NCBI GenBank assembly: GCA_023228145.1
Contig: JALOBU010000002.1
Location: forward strand, 140,607 to 204,606
Origin: Bacteroidales bacterium
GTDB taxonomy: Bacteria > Bacteroidota > Bacteroidia > Bacteroidales > CAIWKO01
DNA: 64,000 nucleotides
Reading direction: 5' to 3'
Under the pieces are notes generated by a model. The model made no database searches and had not been told where the DNA came from. It saw only the letters and a program-made list of their open reading frames with translations. Every line of letters begins with the position of its first letter. The stretch's first letter is position 1. Position numbers and translations under genes: made by a program. This document shows, piece by piece, positions 15,179 through 23,601 of the stretch.

Positions 15179-17386
15179 TTGAAAAACACATTACTGTTCA
15201 TCGTTGTTTTGTTTTTCGGGACATTACACAGTAGTGCTCAAAGCAGCCTTCCAACCGGAAGCCTCGATTTTGCCGACCAATATAGTGGCTACGGCTGGGC
15301 TTACGACCCGGATGCTTTGATACTGCCCATTGATGTCCACATTTACATTGACGGCAGGCTGTATGATATTGTGACGGCAAATGAAAACCGTCCCGATCTG
15401 GTTACCGGAGGCGTTACCCCGGACCCTTATCACGGGTTCAGCTTTAGCATAAGTGGCTTTGACCTGACAAGGGCACATGAAATTATTGTATTTGCTATTA
15501 ATTACGGTGGCGGCCCCAACCCCGCCCTGACAAATTGCCCTGCACGAGTTGGTGTTATACCTCTTGGCGAAGCTGTCATCAGCAATGTTGCCGGACCTTC
15601 CAATATTACAATAACTACCACACAGCGGCTTGCCGGTGCCATCGGCTCGCTGACATGGAACGGCAGAGAATTTATTGACAGTTATGACCATGGCAGAGAA
15701 CTGCAATCCGCTACTTCATTCAACAACTGGGGCGAGTGCTTCAACCCTACGGAAGCCGGCTCAAACCAGGATGGTACCGGAAATACAAGCACCAGTTTTT
15801 TACAATATATCAGCACCACAGCTAATTACCTTGAGACACAAACCCTGCCTGCTTTCTGGACACAGCCGGGCTTAATAGCACCCGGATGCGGCGCCGCCTT
15901 GAACACCATGCAGCGTTCATCACATTATTTTCATAAAAAAGTAACTATCGGAATGCCGGGCATGGCTCATGTGATTCAATACCTTACAGAGTTTGACATT
16001 CCCTATCCCGAAAGTTATACTTCCGGCACGTTTGAAGTTGTTACTGCATATATGCCACCAGATATGTCGGTATTCTGGAATTACAATCCTGCCAATCAGC
16101 AACTCACGTCTTTGTCTGATGACCCCGTGGAACAAGAACTCCCTATAATTTTTTCTACAGTTGACCAGAACTATGCGATGGGAATATATACTCCAGACCT
16201 GCCGGACAACTCATTTCCGAATCATGGTTATGGGAGGTTCCGGTATCCTTCCTGCACAAAATGGAACTGTGTTTTCAGGGAAAGCCCTGTTACAGCCGGG
16301 ACATATAAATACCGAAGTTATGTCATAGTTGGCTCCCTTCAAAATGTTCAAAACTCCATGACCCAGCTTTATAATTTTTTTACCATCACGGCAGATTTTT
16401 CTCCTGACACTGTTTGTGCAGGAGTATCTTTTACATTTACCAGCCTCAGCACCGGAGCAAACTCCGATACACGCTATCAGTGGGATATTTATGACAACGG
16501 CAGCATTGATGACAGTGCTTCAAACTTTACTTATATATTTGATTCTCCTGGGACATACCCTGTCAGACTAACAGCTATAAACGGAGTTGCAGCCGCACAT
16601 CAAAGCAGCATTGTAAAAAATGTTGTAGTTATTGCCCCACCTGATGCCGGCAACATTGCAGGTAGCACAAACGTTTGCGAAGGAAGTCATCAAATATACA
16701 GTATAGCTTCAATCCCCTATGCCACTTTGTACGAATGGTCGTTACCAACGGGCTGGGAAGGAAGCTCCGATTCATCAGCTATCACCATAACTGCCGGAGC
16801 TAATGGGGGCAATATTGGGGTTACAGTTTCTAATCCCTGGTGCAGCGGAGTACCTTCTTCCATAGATATCACTGTTAAACCGGCACCCCTTACTCCAGTC
16901 ATTTCTTACGACCTTATTGTCCTATCCTCTGATGCTCTTTTAGGCAATCAATGGTATTATGAAAATGAAATTATTCCGGGGGCAATATTACCAGTACACA
17001 CTCCGCTTTTATCAGGGCACTATTTTGTTATCGTAACTGGCACAAACGGCTGCCCCTCGGACACATCAAATATCATATATGTCGGCTTATCGGGCATGAA
17101 CGATTTTCCGACAAAAAATGACATTTACAATTTGTATCCCGTTCCCGCTGTTGAATACATTTACATTCAGAAAAACTCTGTAAACGATGATTTGAATACT
17201 GCCGTTTTAATTTATAATGCGCAAGGGCAACTGCTTTTAAAACAGCAATTGCTAAAAAACCTCACACAAATTGATATTTCTAAATTTGCTGAAGGACTGT
17301 ATTTCGTAAAATTTGAAACCTCTGATGAATTTGTAATAAAAAAGTTCATCAAACAATTAAGCCCGTCACATTTTAAGAAACACTGA
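15179..17386 (+). CDS. Secreted protein with PKD domain and type A T9SS sorting domain
   Basis: The 735-residue protein has a signal peptide cut near SSAQ (residue 21). Residues 25-125 form an unrecognised beta domain, and 130-400 an unrecognised domain rich in aromatic and small residues. A PKD domain spans about 405-486, followed by a second Ig/PKD-like domain at about 490-570. The C-terminus (about 655-735; YPVPAVEYIYI to FVIKKFIKQ) is a type A T9SS sorting domain, so the protein should be exported through the PorT-dependent system and fixed at the surface. Translation starts at TTG 15179, directly before the signal peptide. Catalytic motifs are not obvious; it may be an adhesin or polysaccharide-binding protein. 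Confidence 0.82.
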   Translation: MKNTLLFIVVLFFGTLHSSAQSSLPTGSLDFADQYSGYGWAYDPDALILPIDVHIYIDGRLYDIVTANENRPDLVTGGVTPDPYHGFSFSISGFDLTRAHEIIVFAINYGGGPNPALTNCPARVGVIPLGEAVISNVAGPSNITITTTQRLAGAIGSLTWNGREFIDSYDHGRELQSATSFNNWGECFNPTEAGSNQDGTGNTSTSFLQYISTTANYLETQTLPAFWTQPGLIAPGCGAALNTMQRSSHYFHKKVTIGMPGMAHVIQYLTEFDIPYPESYTSGTFEVVTAYMPPDMSVFWNYNPANQQLTSLSDDPVEQELPIIFSTVDQNYAMGIYTPDLPDNSFPNHGYGRFRYPSCTKWNCVFRESPVTAGTYKYRSYVIVGSLQNVQNSMTQLYNFFTITADFSPDTVCAGVSFTFTSLSTGANSDTRYQWDIYDNGSIDDSASNFTYIFDSPGTYPVRLTAINGVAAAHQSSIVKNVVVIAPPDAGNIAGSTNVCEGSHQIYSIASIPYATLYEWSLPTGWEGSSDSSAITITAGANGGNIGVTVSNPWCSGVPSSIDITVKPAPLTPVISYDLIVLSSDALLGNQWYYENEIIPGAILPVHTPLLSGHYFVIVTGTNGCPSDTSNIIYVGLSGMNDFPTKNDIYNLYPVPAVEYIYIQKNSVNDDLNTAVLIYNAQGQLLLKQQLLKNLTQIDISKFAEGLYFVKFETSDEFVIKKFIKQLSPSHFKKH

Positions 17387-17406
17387 AACGATATTCAGTA
17401 AAAAAA

Positions 17407-18045
17407 TCATTCAAGGTACGGATTGTTCAATTTTTCATGCCCGATGGTGCTCACATTCATGTGGCCGGGATAAACGGTGTAATCGTCGCCAAGGGTGAGC
17501 AACTTATCCTTGATGTTTTTTATGAGTAAATCATAATTGCCCGTGGGAAGGTCGGTGCGGCCTATGCTTTCACGGAACAGAACATCACCTGTGAATACCA
17601 TCTTCTGCTCATGATACACCAGGCAAACACTGCCTTCGGCATGGCCCGGTGTGTAGAGCACATCAAACCTTTCCTTTCCTAAGAATATGGGTTCACCTTC
17701 GATAATAAAACCAACAGGAACCACAGGCCTTTCCAGATGAAATCCAAATACCGAAGCATAACCCACCGAAGCACGCAAAAACTCTTTACCTGCAGGATGT
17801 ATCCATGCACCAACACCGTATTTGTCTTCAATATGTGCAATGCCAAGGATATGGTCAATGTGGCAGTGTGTGATAAGCTGTTTTTCGATAGTTAAGCCGG
17901 AAAAATCAATAAAGTCATCAAAGCGTTTTTGTTCAGATTTAGTATAACAACCAGGGTCAACAACAACACAATTGTTATTATCATTGATAAGCACATACGT
18001 ATTTACACCAAATCCATTGAATTCAAATGATTTAACAGTAATCAT
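17407..18045 (-). CDS. MBL-fold hydrolase (glyoxalase II-like)
   Basis: The 212-residue cytoplasmic protein has the metallo-beta-lactamase signature THCHIDH with H60, H62, D64 and H65, followed by YTPGHAEGSVCLV, TGDVLFRESIGRTD and VYPGHM. This set is typical of the small YcbL-like group of thioesterase or glyoxalase II-like enzymes. The substrate is not determined by the sequence. It lies 13 bases downstream of the MuiA-like gene and is probably in its transcription unit. It converges with the T9SS cargo gene with a gap of only 20 bases. Confidence 0.87.
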   Translation of the reverse strand: MITVKSFEFNGFGVNTYVLINDNNNCVVVDPGCYTKSEQKRFDDFIDFSGLTIEKQLITHCHIDHILGIAHIEDKYGVGAWIHPAGKEFLRASVGYASVFGFHLERPVVPVGFIIEGEPIFLGKERFDVLYTPGHAEGSVCLVYHEQKMVFTGDVLFRESIGRTDLPTGNYDLLIKNIKDKLLTLGDDYTVYPGHMNVSTIGHEKLNNPYLE

Positions 18046-18058
18046 AACATCTTATTGT

Positions 18059-19717
18059 TTATAAAAAAGCCGGGCATTCCACAGCTTTCATTTTCTTAAA
18101 TTGAAGTGTTACAGTTTTTGGGTATTTTACCGTGTAACCCATTTTCACAGTTTGCAGTTTTCCTGGGTCAATATTGAAATTCCATTTTAAAAATCCTGTT
18201 GCCAGATCATGTTGCGCAGCTGAAATCTGGTCAACGGTAACTTCAATTTCCTGGTTGTTGCTTACAGGCAGCTGATCCTGAATCTCCACAGTAATAGGTG
18301 CAGTGCGGTTATTCTTCACCGAAATTTCATACACATAGGTCGCTTTGCGTTTTGTGCCGATGAGTACTTTGCTGCTGTATTCTTTCAGTTTCACTCGGTC
18401 AACCTGTATTCGACTATCACGGCCTAGAGACACCTGCAGCGTATCTGATATTTCGTTGGGGTTTAGGTAGGATTGCCCAACAAAGGTTCCATTGAGATAA
18501 ATATTGGCGTTGCCTTCCACAAGGTTCAGTTCTTCCCAATCGCCGATACAAGCCAGCAGGAAAGCGCTTTTTTCTGCTGCAGGTACGCATACATAGCGGT
18601 AAGTGGCAGCAAGGGAATATTCGTCAACATCAACTATATATGGTTGCGCATCGGAAGAAAAAGTGTAGCGGTTTTTAATGGGGAAATAAAAGCTCATTTC
18701 GGGTACCTCTATCCGCTTATTTCTTACCTTCTGTTGCTGAATATTCTGGTCATCTCCTTTGGTTTGCTCAAAAACATACTGGTTTTCGTTGTTTACAGAA
18801 TAATAGCCCGATTTATCTTTGTTATAAATGTTGGAGTAAGTATTCAGGTACCATGTTTTCATCTCTGGAACATTGATGCTTTGCATAGGGTCTGCGGTAG
18901 ACAAGATGACAGACACATGATCCCATTTGATTCCGCAATTATTATAGGCTTTTGCCCTATAATTAAGTTTTATCGGTTTACTTATATCATCACATTTTAG
19001 GTCATAGTAAGGCATCCATCCTGCTTCTTTAACTACATAAGAAAACTCCAGAGTAGTGCTTTGAACATTCTCTGCCATAATCAGCACCAACACTTCTGAT
19101 AATTGATTTTGAGATAAAACCTTAAGTTTCCCAGCTTTTATTTGAAGAGCAGTAAGTAAAGATTTTAATGACTCTTCATCTGCAGATAGGTCGGAGATTC
19201 GCTTGTTAATTTCGAAAATCTTTTGTTGATAATAATCGGCAGCCTTTTGCAGGTCTAGGAAATTCACCCCATTGTTGTCTCCGCCCAGTGAAATATTTTT
19301 CATCAGGACGTCCTTCTGAACGCTGAGGGCATTTTTTTCATCACCAATCAGGTTGATCTTCTTTAGAAGTAGTTTAACAGAATCACTTACTATACTGAAC
19401 TTTAACATTTCGCTTTCCACATTTTCGAAGGTTTTTCTATGTACCACAGAAAGAACAGCCGATTTTTCGTCAGAGGTAATACGTATGCTTGAAACATCAA
19501 TACCAGGTGCCAGTCCTTTGATTTCGACAAGGTTTCGGCCCGCAACAAGATTCACCGGGATTTTATATCTTAACTGGGCACCGTTAAGGTAGATGATAAC
19601 ATCATTAATTTCGGGTGTTGCTTTAATAACATTCTCTTTCTGGGCATACAAATCTGCCGACAAAAAGATACTAAAAAGTATCAGAACAATAAGTTTTTTC
19701 ATAAGGTTTTTTTTCAA
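18059..19717 (-). CDS. MuiA-like protein (DUF4140/DUF4139)
   Basis: The 552-residue protein has a signal peptide (residues 1-25) and resembles the mucoidy-inhibitor MuiA family. An N-terminal DUF4140 beta domain (VIIYLNGAQLRYKIPVNL), a central coiled-coil stretch (about residues 110-190, KAADYYQQKIFEINKRIS) and a C-terminal DUF4139 domain with conserved WMPYYDLK lie in order. The biochemical role of the family is unknown. It should be periplasmic or outer-membrane associated. Upstream, 19718-19881 is the divergent promoter region shared with tdh. Confidence 0.82.
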   Translation of the reverse strand: MKKNLMKKLIVLILFSIFLSADLYAQKENVIKATPEINDVIIYLNGAQLRYKIPVNLVAGRNLVEIKGLAPGIDVSSIRITSDEKSAVLSVVHRKTFENVESEMLKFSIVSDSVKLLLKKINLIGDEKNALSVQKDVLMKNISLGGDNNGVNFLDLQKAADYYQQKIFEINKRISDLSADEESLKSLLTALQIKAGKLKVLSQNQLSEVLVLIMAENVQSTTLEFSYVVKEAGWMPYYDLKCDDISKPIKLNYRAKAYNNCGIKWDHVSVILSTADPMQSINVPEMKTWYLNTYSNIYNKDKSGYYSVNNENQYVFEQTKGDDQNIQQQKVRNKRIEVPEMSFYFPIKNRYTFSSDAQPYIVDVDEYSLAATYRYVCVPAAEKSAFLLACIGDWEELNLVEGNANIYLNGTFVGQSYLNPNEISDTLQVSLGRDSRIQVDRVKLKEYSSKVLIGTKRKATYVYEISVKNNRTAPITVEIQDQLPVSNNQEIEVTVDQISAAQHDLATGFLKWNFNIDPGKLQTVKMGYTVKYPKTVTLQFKKMKAVECPAFL

Positions 19718-19807
19718 AATTAAATAATTAAGAGGATATAAAAAAAATTAAAAATATTGTCGTACAATAAAATCTCAATGACAATAATTAAAAAACTCAA
19801 GAAGTTC

Positions 19808-19838
19808 ATTGGTAGTATATTTAAAAAAACTAATTTTG
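19808..19838 (+). promoter_or_regulatory. Bacteroidota-type promoter for tdh
   Basis: ATTG at 19808-19811 and TAATTTTG at 19831-19838 are 19 bases apart, one mismatch from the TTTG-N19-TAnnTTTG consensus. The tdh ATG follows at 19882. Confidence 0.5.
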
Positions 19839-19881
19839 AGCGACCAATTCAAAAAACCATTTTAATAACTTATCAAACCAT

Positions 19882-20844
19882 ATGAAAAAAATACTTATTG
19901 TTGGAGCTGTGGGCCAGATAGGATCTGAGCTGACAATGGAACTCCGCAGGATTTATGGCAATGACAATGTTATTGCCAGTACACGCAAATCACCTCCCTC
20001 TGAAACGGTTGCCAAATCAGGCCCTTTCGAATATTTTGATGTACTAAACAAACAGGCGCTTGCCGATGCATGCAAAAAATACAATGTTGATTGTATAGTA
20101 AATTTAGCTGCTATCCTTTCTGCTGTTGGAGAGCAAAATCCCCTTATGGCCTGGGATATAAACATGAACGGACTTTTCAACGTCCTTGAAATTTCCCGCG
20201 AAATGAAAATGAAGCAAGTGCTCGTTCCCAGTTCTATTGCAGTTTTTGGCCCGGGAACTCCGCTTGATTGCGCCCCTCAGGAAACCGTGCTGCACCCCTC
20301 CACAATGTATGGAATAACCAAAGTGGCAGGAGAACTTGTGGCAGATTATTATGTGAAAAAATATGGTCTCGATGTTCGCGGATTACGTTATCCGGGAATT
20401 ATAAGCAACGAAACCTTGCCCGGCGGAGGAACTACCGACTATGCAGTTGCCATCTATTACGATGCAGTAAAATACGGGAAATATACATGTTTTGTAAAAG
20501 AAGATACCCGCTTGCCGATGATGTATATGCCCGACTGCCTCAAAGCTACCGTCGACTTATTGCAGGCTGACTTCTCAAAACTGAAACATCACAGCGATTT
20601 TAATGTCGGCGCCATGAGCTTTTCCGTAAAAGAAATGGCAGAGAATATTAAAAAATACATGCCTGATTTCACCATAGAATATAAACCCGACTTCCGTCAG
20701 GCTATTGCCGACAGTTGGCCTGATGCAGTGGATGATACAGCAGCACGCGAGGAATGGGGGTGGAAACCAAGTTATGACCTTGATGCCATGACACAGGACA
20801 TGCTTAAAGTAATCGGTGAAAAACATAAAAAAGGATTAATTTAA
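19882..20844 (+). CDS. tdh: L-threonine 3-dehydrogenase, short-chain epimerase-like type
   Basis: The 320-residue NAD-dependent extended SDR protein has the Rossmann motif GAVGQIGSEL (residues 8-17), the catalytic serine in VPSSIAVFG and the YxxxK pair in MYGITKVAG. PVLRYPGI-like GLRYPGIISNETLPGGGTTDYAV is typical of SDR-type threonine dehydrogenases, which are unrelated to the zinc-dependent E. coli enzyme. It oxidises threonine to 2-amino-3-ketobutyrate, the substrate of the kbl product encoded directly downstream. The pair converts threonine to glycine and acetyl-CoA. Confidence 0.88.
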   Translation: MKKILIVGAVGQIGSELTMELRRIYGNDNVIASTRKSPPSETVAKSGPFEYFDVLNKQALADACKKYNVDCIVNLAAILSAVGEQNPLMAWDINMNGLFNVLEISREMKMKQVLVPSSIAVFGPGTPLDCAPQETVLHPSTMYGITKVAGELVADYYVKKYGLDVRGLRYPGIISNETLPGGGTTDYAVAIYYDAVKYGKYTCFVKEDTRLPMMYMPDCLKATVDLLQADFSKLKHHSDFNVGAMSFSVKEMAENIKKYMPDFTIEYKPDFRQAIADSWPDAVDDTAAREEWGWKPSYDLDAMTQDMLKVIGEKHKKGLI

Positions 20845-20871
20845 AAGTACTTTAAGTGCGCTAAAGTTTTA

Positions 20872-20909
20872 AGTGCCTAAAGCTACAGAAGTAAAACCAT
20901 TTAGGCACT
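20872..20909 (+). repeat. Hairpin between tdh and kbl
   Basis: AGTGCCTAAA (20872-20881) pairs perfectly with TTTAGGCACT (20900-20909) over an 18-base loop. A degenerate direct copy, AAGTGCGCTAAAG, precedes it at about 20855. It may adjust the ratio of the two proteins or be a remnant of a dispersed repeat; no T run follows. Confidence 0.45.
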
Positions 20910-20953
20910 CCACTCACTTCAAACAAAAATAAATATTAAAGGAGATATAAAAA

Positions 20954-22201
20954 ATGCAAACAAAAATCAAATCTTACCTGGCAGAAGAACTTCAAAAGCT
21001 TCAGGACCAGAAACTTTTTAAACACGAACGTATTATTGAAAGTCCTCAGGGCGCTGAAATTATCGTGAAAGGCAAAAAATGCCTGAACTTTTGCGCTAAC
21101 AATTACCTTGGCCTTTCTTCCCACCCCGAACTAATTAAAGCTTCACACGAAGAGATTGACAGGCGTGGTTATGGTTTGTCGTCCGTACGTTTTATCTGCG
21201 GCACACAGGACATCCACAAAGAACTGGAACGCAAGGTTTCTGAATTCCTCGGCATGGAAGACACCATATTGTTTTCCTCATGTTTTGATGCTAATGGGGC
21301 TGTTTTTGAACCATTACTGGGTGAAGAAGATGCTATCATCACTGATGCTCTGAATCATGCATCCATTATTGACGGCATCCGTCTTTGCAAAGCCCAGCGC
21401 TGGATATACAAACATGGCGACATGCGGGACGTTGAAGAAATTGACCCGGCTAACGATAAAATGGCTAAAGGTCTGGAACGCTGTCTGAAAGAAGCACGCG
21501 AAAAAGGCTGCCGTTTTATCATGATAGCGACTGACGGTTCATTTTCTATGGACGGTGACATTGCCAAATTAGATGAGATTTGCAAGCTGGCAGAAAAATA
21601 CGACGCCCTGGTAATGGTTGATGATAGCCACTCCACAGGGTTTCTCGGAAAAACCGGTCGCGGTACACACGAATACAGGGGTGTAATGGGCAAAGTAGAT
21701 ATCATCACCACCACTTTCGGAAAAGCTCTTGGAGGAGCATCCGGCGGTTGTATCTCATCAAGCAAAGAAATTATAAGCTGGATGCGCAACAAAGCACGCC
21801 CCTATCTTTTTTCCAATACCGTAGCGCCGGCTGTTGTCGGGGCAACTATAAAAGTAATGGATTTGCTGATGGGCAGTACAGCATTACGTGATAAACTGGA
21901 AAAGAATACTAAATATTTCCGCACAAAAATGACAGAAGCCGGTTTTGACATCGTCCCCGGCGACCACCCCATAGTTCCTATCATGTTCGGCAAATACCCC
22001 GACTGCTCTAAGCTGGCAGTTGACTTTGCCAATAAAATGCTGGATGAAGGTATTTACGTGATCGCTTTCTCCTTCCCTGTGGTAGCCAAAGGCAAAGACC
22101 GTATCCGTGTGCAAATCTCTGCCGGCCATGACATAGAACACCTTGATAAGGCTATATCTGCTTTCACTAAAGTGGGTAAAGAGCTTGAAATGATAAAGTA
22201 G
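20954..22201 (+). CDS. kbl: 2-amino-3-ketobutyrate CoA ligase (glycine C-acetyltransferase)
   Basis: The 415-residue PLP enzyme of the alpha-oxoamine synthase family cleaves 2-amino-3-ketobutyrate with CoA to glycine and acetyl-CoA. The PLP lysine is K257 in TTFGKALGGASGG. CANNYLGLSSHPE, DDSHSTGFLGKTGRG and the C-terminal RIRVQISAGHD are also typical. A strong Shine-Dalgarno sequence (AAAGGAG, 20938-20944) sits 9 bases before the ATG. This is unusual because most genes in this window lack one. Tdh precedes it and a clear terminator follows. Confidence 0.94.
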   Translation: MQTKIKSYLAEELQKLQDQKLFKHERIIESPQGAEIIVKGKKCLNFCANNYLGLSSHPELIKASHEEIDRRGYGLSSVRFICGTQDIHKELERKVSEFLGMEDTILFSSCFDANGAVFEPLLGEEDAIITDALNHASIIDGIRLCKAQRWIYKHGDMRDVEEIDPANDKMAKGLERCLKEAREKGCRFIMIATDGSFSMDGDIAKLDEICKLAEKYDALVMVDDSHSTGFLGKTGRGTHEYRGVMGKVDIITTTFGKALGGASGGCISSSKEIISWMRNKARPYLFSNTVAPAVVGATIKVMDLLMGSTALRDKLEKNTKYFRTKMTEAGFDIVPGDHPIVPIMFGKYPDCSKLAVDFANKMLDEGIYVIAFSFPVVAKGKDRIRVQISAGHDIEHLDKAISAFTKVGKELEMIK

Positions 22202-22214
22202 GTTTTATAAAAAA

Positions 22215-22246
22215 AGAAAAGGGTGGCGAATGCCACCCTTTTTTTA
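22215..22246 (+). terminator. Rho-independent terminator of tdh-kbl
   Basis: GGGTGGC (22221-22227) and GCCACCC (22232-22238) form a stem with a 4-base loop, with A residues before and a run of seven or more T after it. Confidence 0.85.
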
Positions 22247-22290
22247 TTTTGTTTCGACGAAAAATAATTTATAAATAGCTATAAAAAACT

Positions 22291-23193
22291 ATGTTCTCTG
22301 AACACATTGGAGAATTTGCCGCATTATTCACTGCCTGTTGCTGGACAGTTACCGCACTTGCCTTTGAATCTGCAAGCAACAAGGTAGGCTCTATTGCTGT
22401 GAACCTGCTTCGCCTTTTACTTGCATTGATATTTCTCAGCATATTTTCGTTTTTTATACGTGGCCAATTTTTACCCATTGATGCAAGCGCCAATACATGG
22501 TTGTGGCTTTCGCTTTCGGGATTGATAGGCTTTGTTATAGGCGATTTGTTTCTTTTTGAGTCTTATACCATCATCGGTTCAAGAATTTCCATGCTTATCA
22601 TGGCGTTGGTACCACCCATGACAGCCTTGTTAAGCCTGTTGATGCTGGGCGAAACACTGACGTTATTCAACATGCTGGGCATGTTACTAACATTAAGTGG
22701 TATTTTCATAGTGATTATCAATAAAGGTAATGGTAAAAAAGTATTCTCGTTTGTACATTCATTCAAAGGAATTTTATTTGCATTTATCGGCGCTGTCGGG
22801 CAGGCAGTAGGCCTGGTATTCAGCAAATTGGGAATGGGAAACTATAATGCTTTTGCCGCTACACAAATTCGCATAATTATCGGAATTATTGGCTTTGCAA
22901 TAGTAATCACTGCCTGGAAAAAATGGAAAAATGTCGGCAATGCCATTCAAAATGTATCTGCGCTGAAACGCATAGGGCTGGGCTCCATATTCGGACCATT
23001 TTTAGGGGTATCGTTTTCATTATTTGCAATACAACATACACATGCGGGAATAGCATCCACCATTATGGCTATTGTTCCTGTACTTATTATACCGGCTTCT
23101 GTCATTTTCCTGCATCAGAAAGTAAACTGGAGAGATGTTATTGGTGCTATATTAAGTGTTTGCGGAATTGCCTTATTCTTTATAAGCAAATAA
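22291..23193 (+). CDS. DMT-superfamily (EamA) transporter
   Basis: The 300-residue inner-membrane protein has about ten hydrophobic helices arranged as two EamA repeats (about residues 5-138 and 153-298), the classical drug/metabolite transporter layout. The first half contains the conserved ALVPPMTALLSLLMLGE pattern and its repeat AIVPVLIIPASVIFLHQ occurs in the second half. The substrate cannot be read from the sequence. It stands alone between the kbl terminator and the convergent DUF3467 gene. Confidence 0.87.
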   Translation: MFSEHIGEFAALFTACCWTVTALAFESASNKVGSIAVNLLRLLLALIFLSIFSFFIRGQFLPIDASANTWLWLSLSGLIGFVIGDLFLFESYTIIGSRISMLIMALVPPMTALLSLLMLGETLTLFNMLGMLLTLSGIFIVIINKGNGKKVFSFVHSFKGILFAFIGAVGQAVGLVFSKLGMGNYNAFAATQIRIIIGIIGFAIVITAWKKWKNVGNAIQNVSALKRIGLGSIFGPFLGVSFSLFAIQHTHAGIASTIMAIVPVLIIPASVIFLHQKVNWRDVIGAILSVCGIALFFISK

Positions 23194-23250
23194 ACATCAT
23201 TTAAACAGAAAATCGCTTAGGCAAGAGAGCTAAAACCAGATAAAAATGTT

Positions 23251-23562
23251 TTATGCTTGTGCTGTTGGCCCACCAAAAGTAAAAGGCAAAACATCAACGG
23301 GAGAATTGTCGTCAATTTTTCCAAAATTTTCTTCAAACTTCAAGATATTGTCCTTAAGTGCGTTCAGTAATCGTTTGGCATGTTGAGGAGTTAAAATAAT
23401 ACGGGATTTAACTTTAGCTTTGGGTATGCCCGGCATAATTTTAACAAAATCAACTATAAACTCTGAATGCGAATGTGTAATAACAGCGAGGTTTGAATAT
23501 ATGCCTTCGGCAATATCATCGGTCAATTCGATATTCAGTTTTTGTTCTTTTGGATTTTCCAT
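23251..23562 (-). CDS. DUF3467 family protein
   Basis: The 103-residue protein matches the DUF3467 family: ELTDDIAEGIYSNLAVITHS, EFIVDFVKIMPG, then LTPQHAKRLLNALKDN. Function is unknown. The gene lies 39 bases downstream of rpoC on the same strand and likely forms the tail of the rpoBC unit, a position I recall for this family in Bacteroidota. No signal peptide or membrane segment is present. Confidence 0.82.
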   Translation of the reverse strand: MENPKEQKLNIELTDDIAEGIYSNLAVITHSHSEFIVDFVKIMPGIPKAKVKSRIILTPQHAKRLLNALKDNILKFEENFGKIDDNSPVDVLPFTFGGPTAQA

Positions 23563-23601
23563 AATAATATTTTATCAAAACCTCACTTCAATGAAGTTTT
23601 A

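Noticed and set aside
18473..19000. 175-codon antisense frame inside the MuiA-like gene
   Set aside because: Opposite a well-supported gene, no ribosome site and no family likeness.
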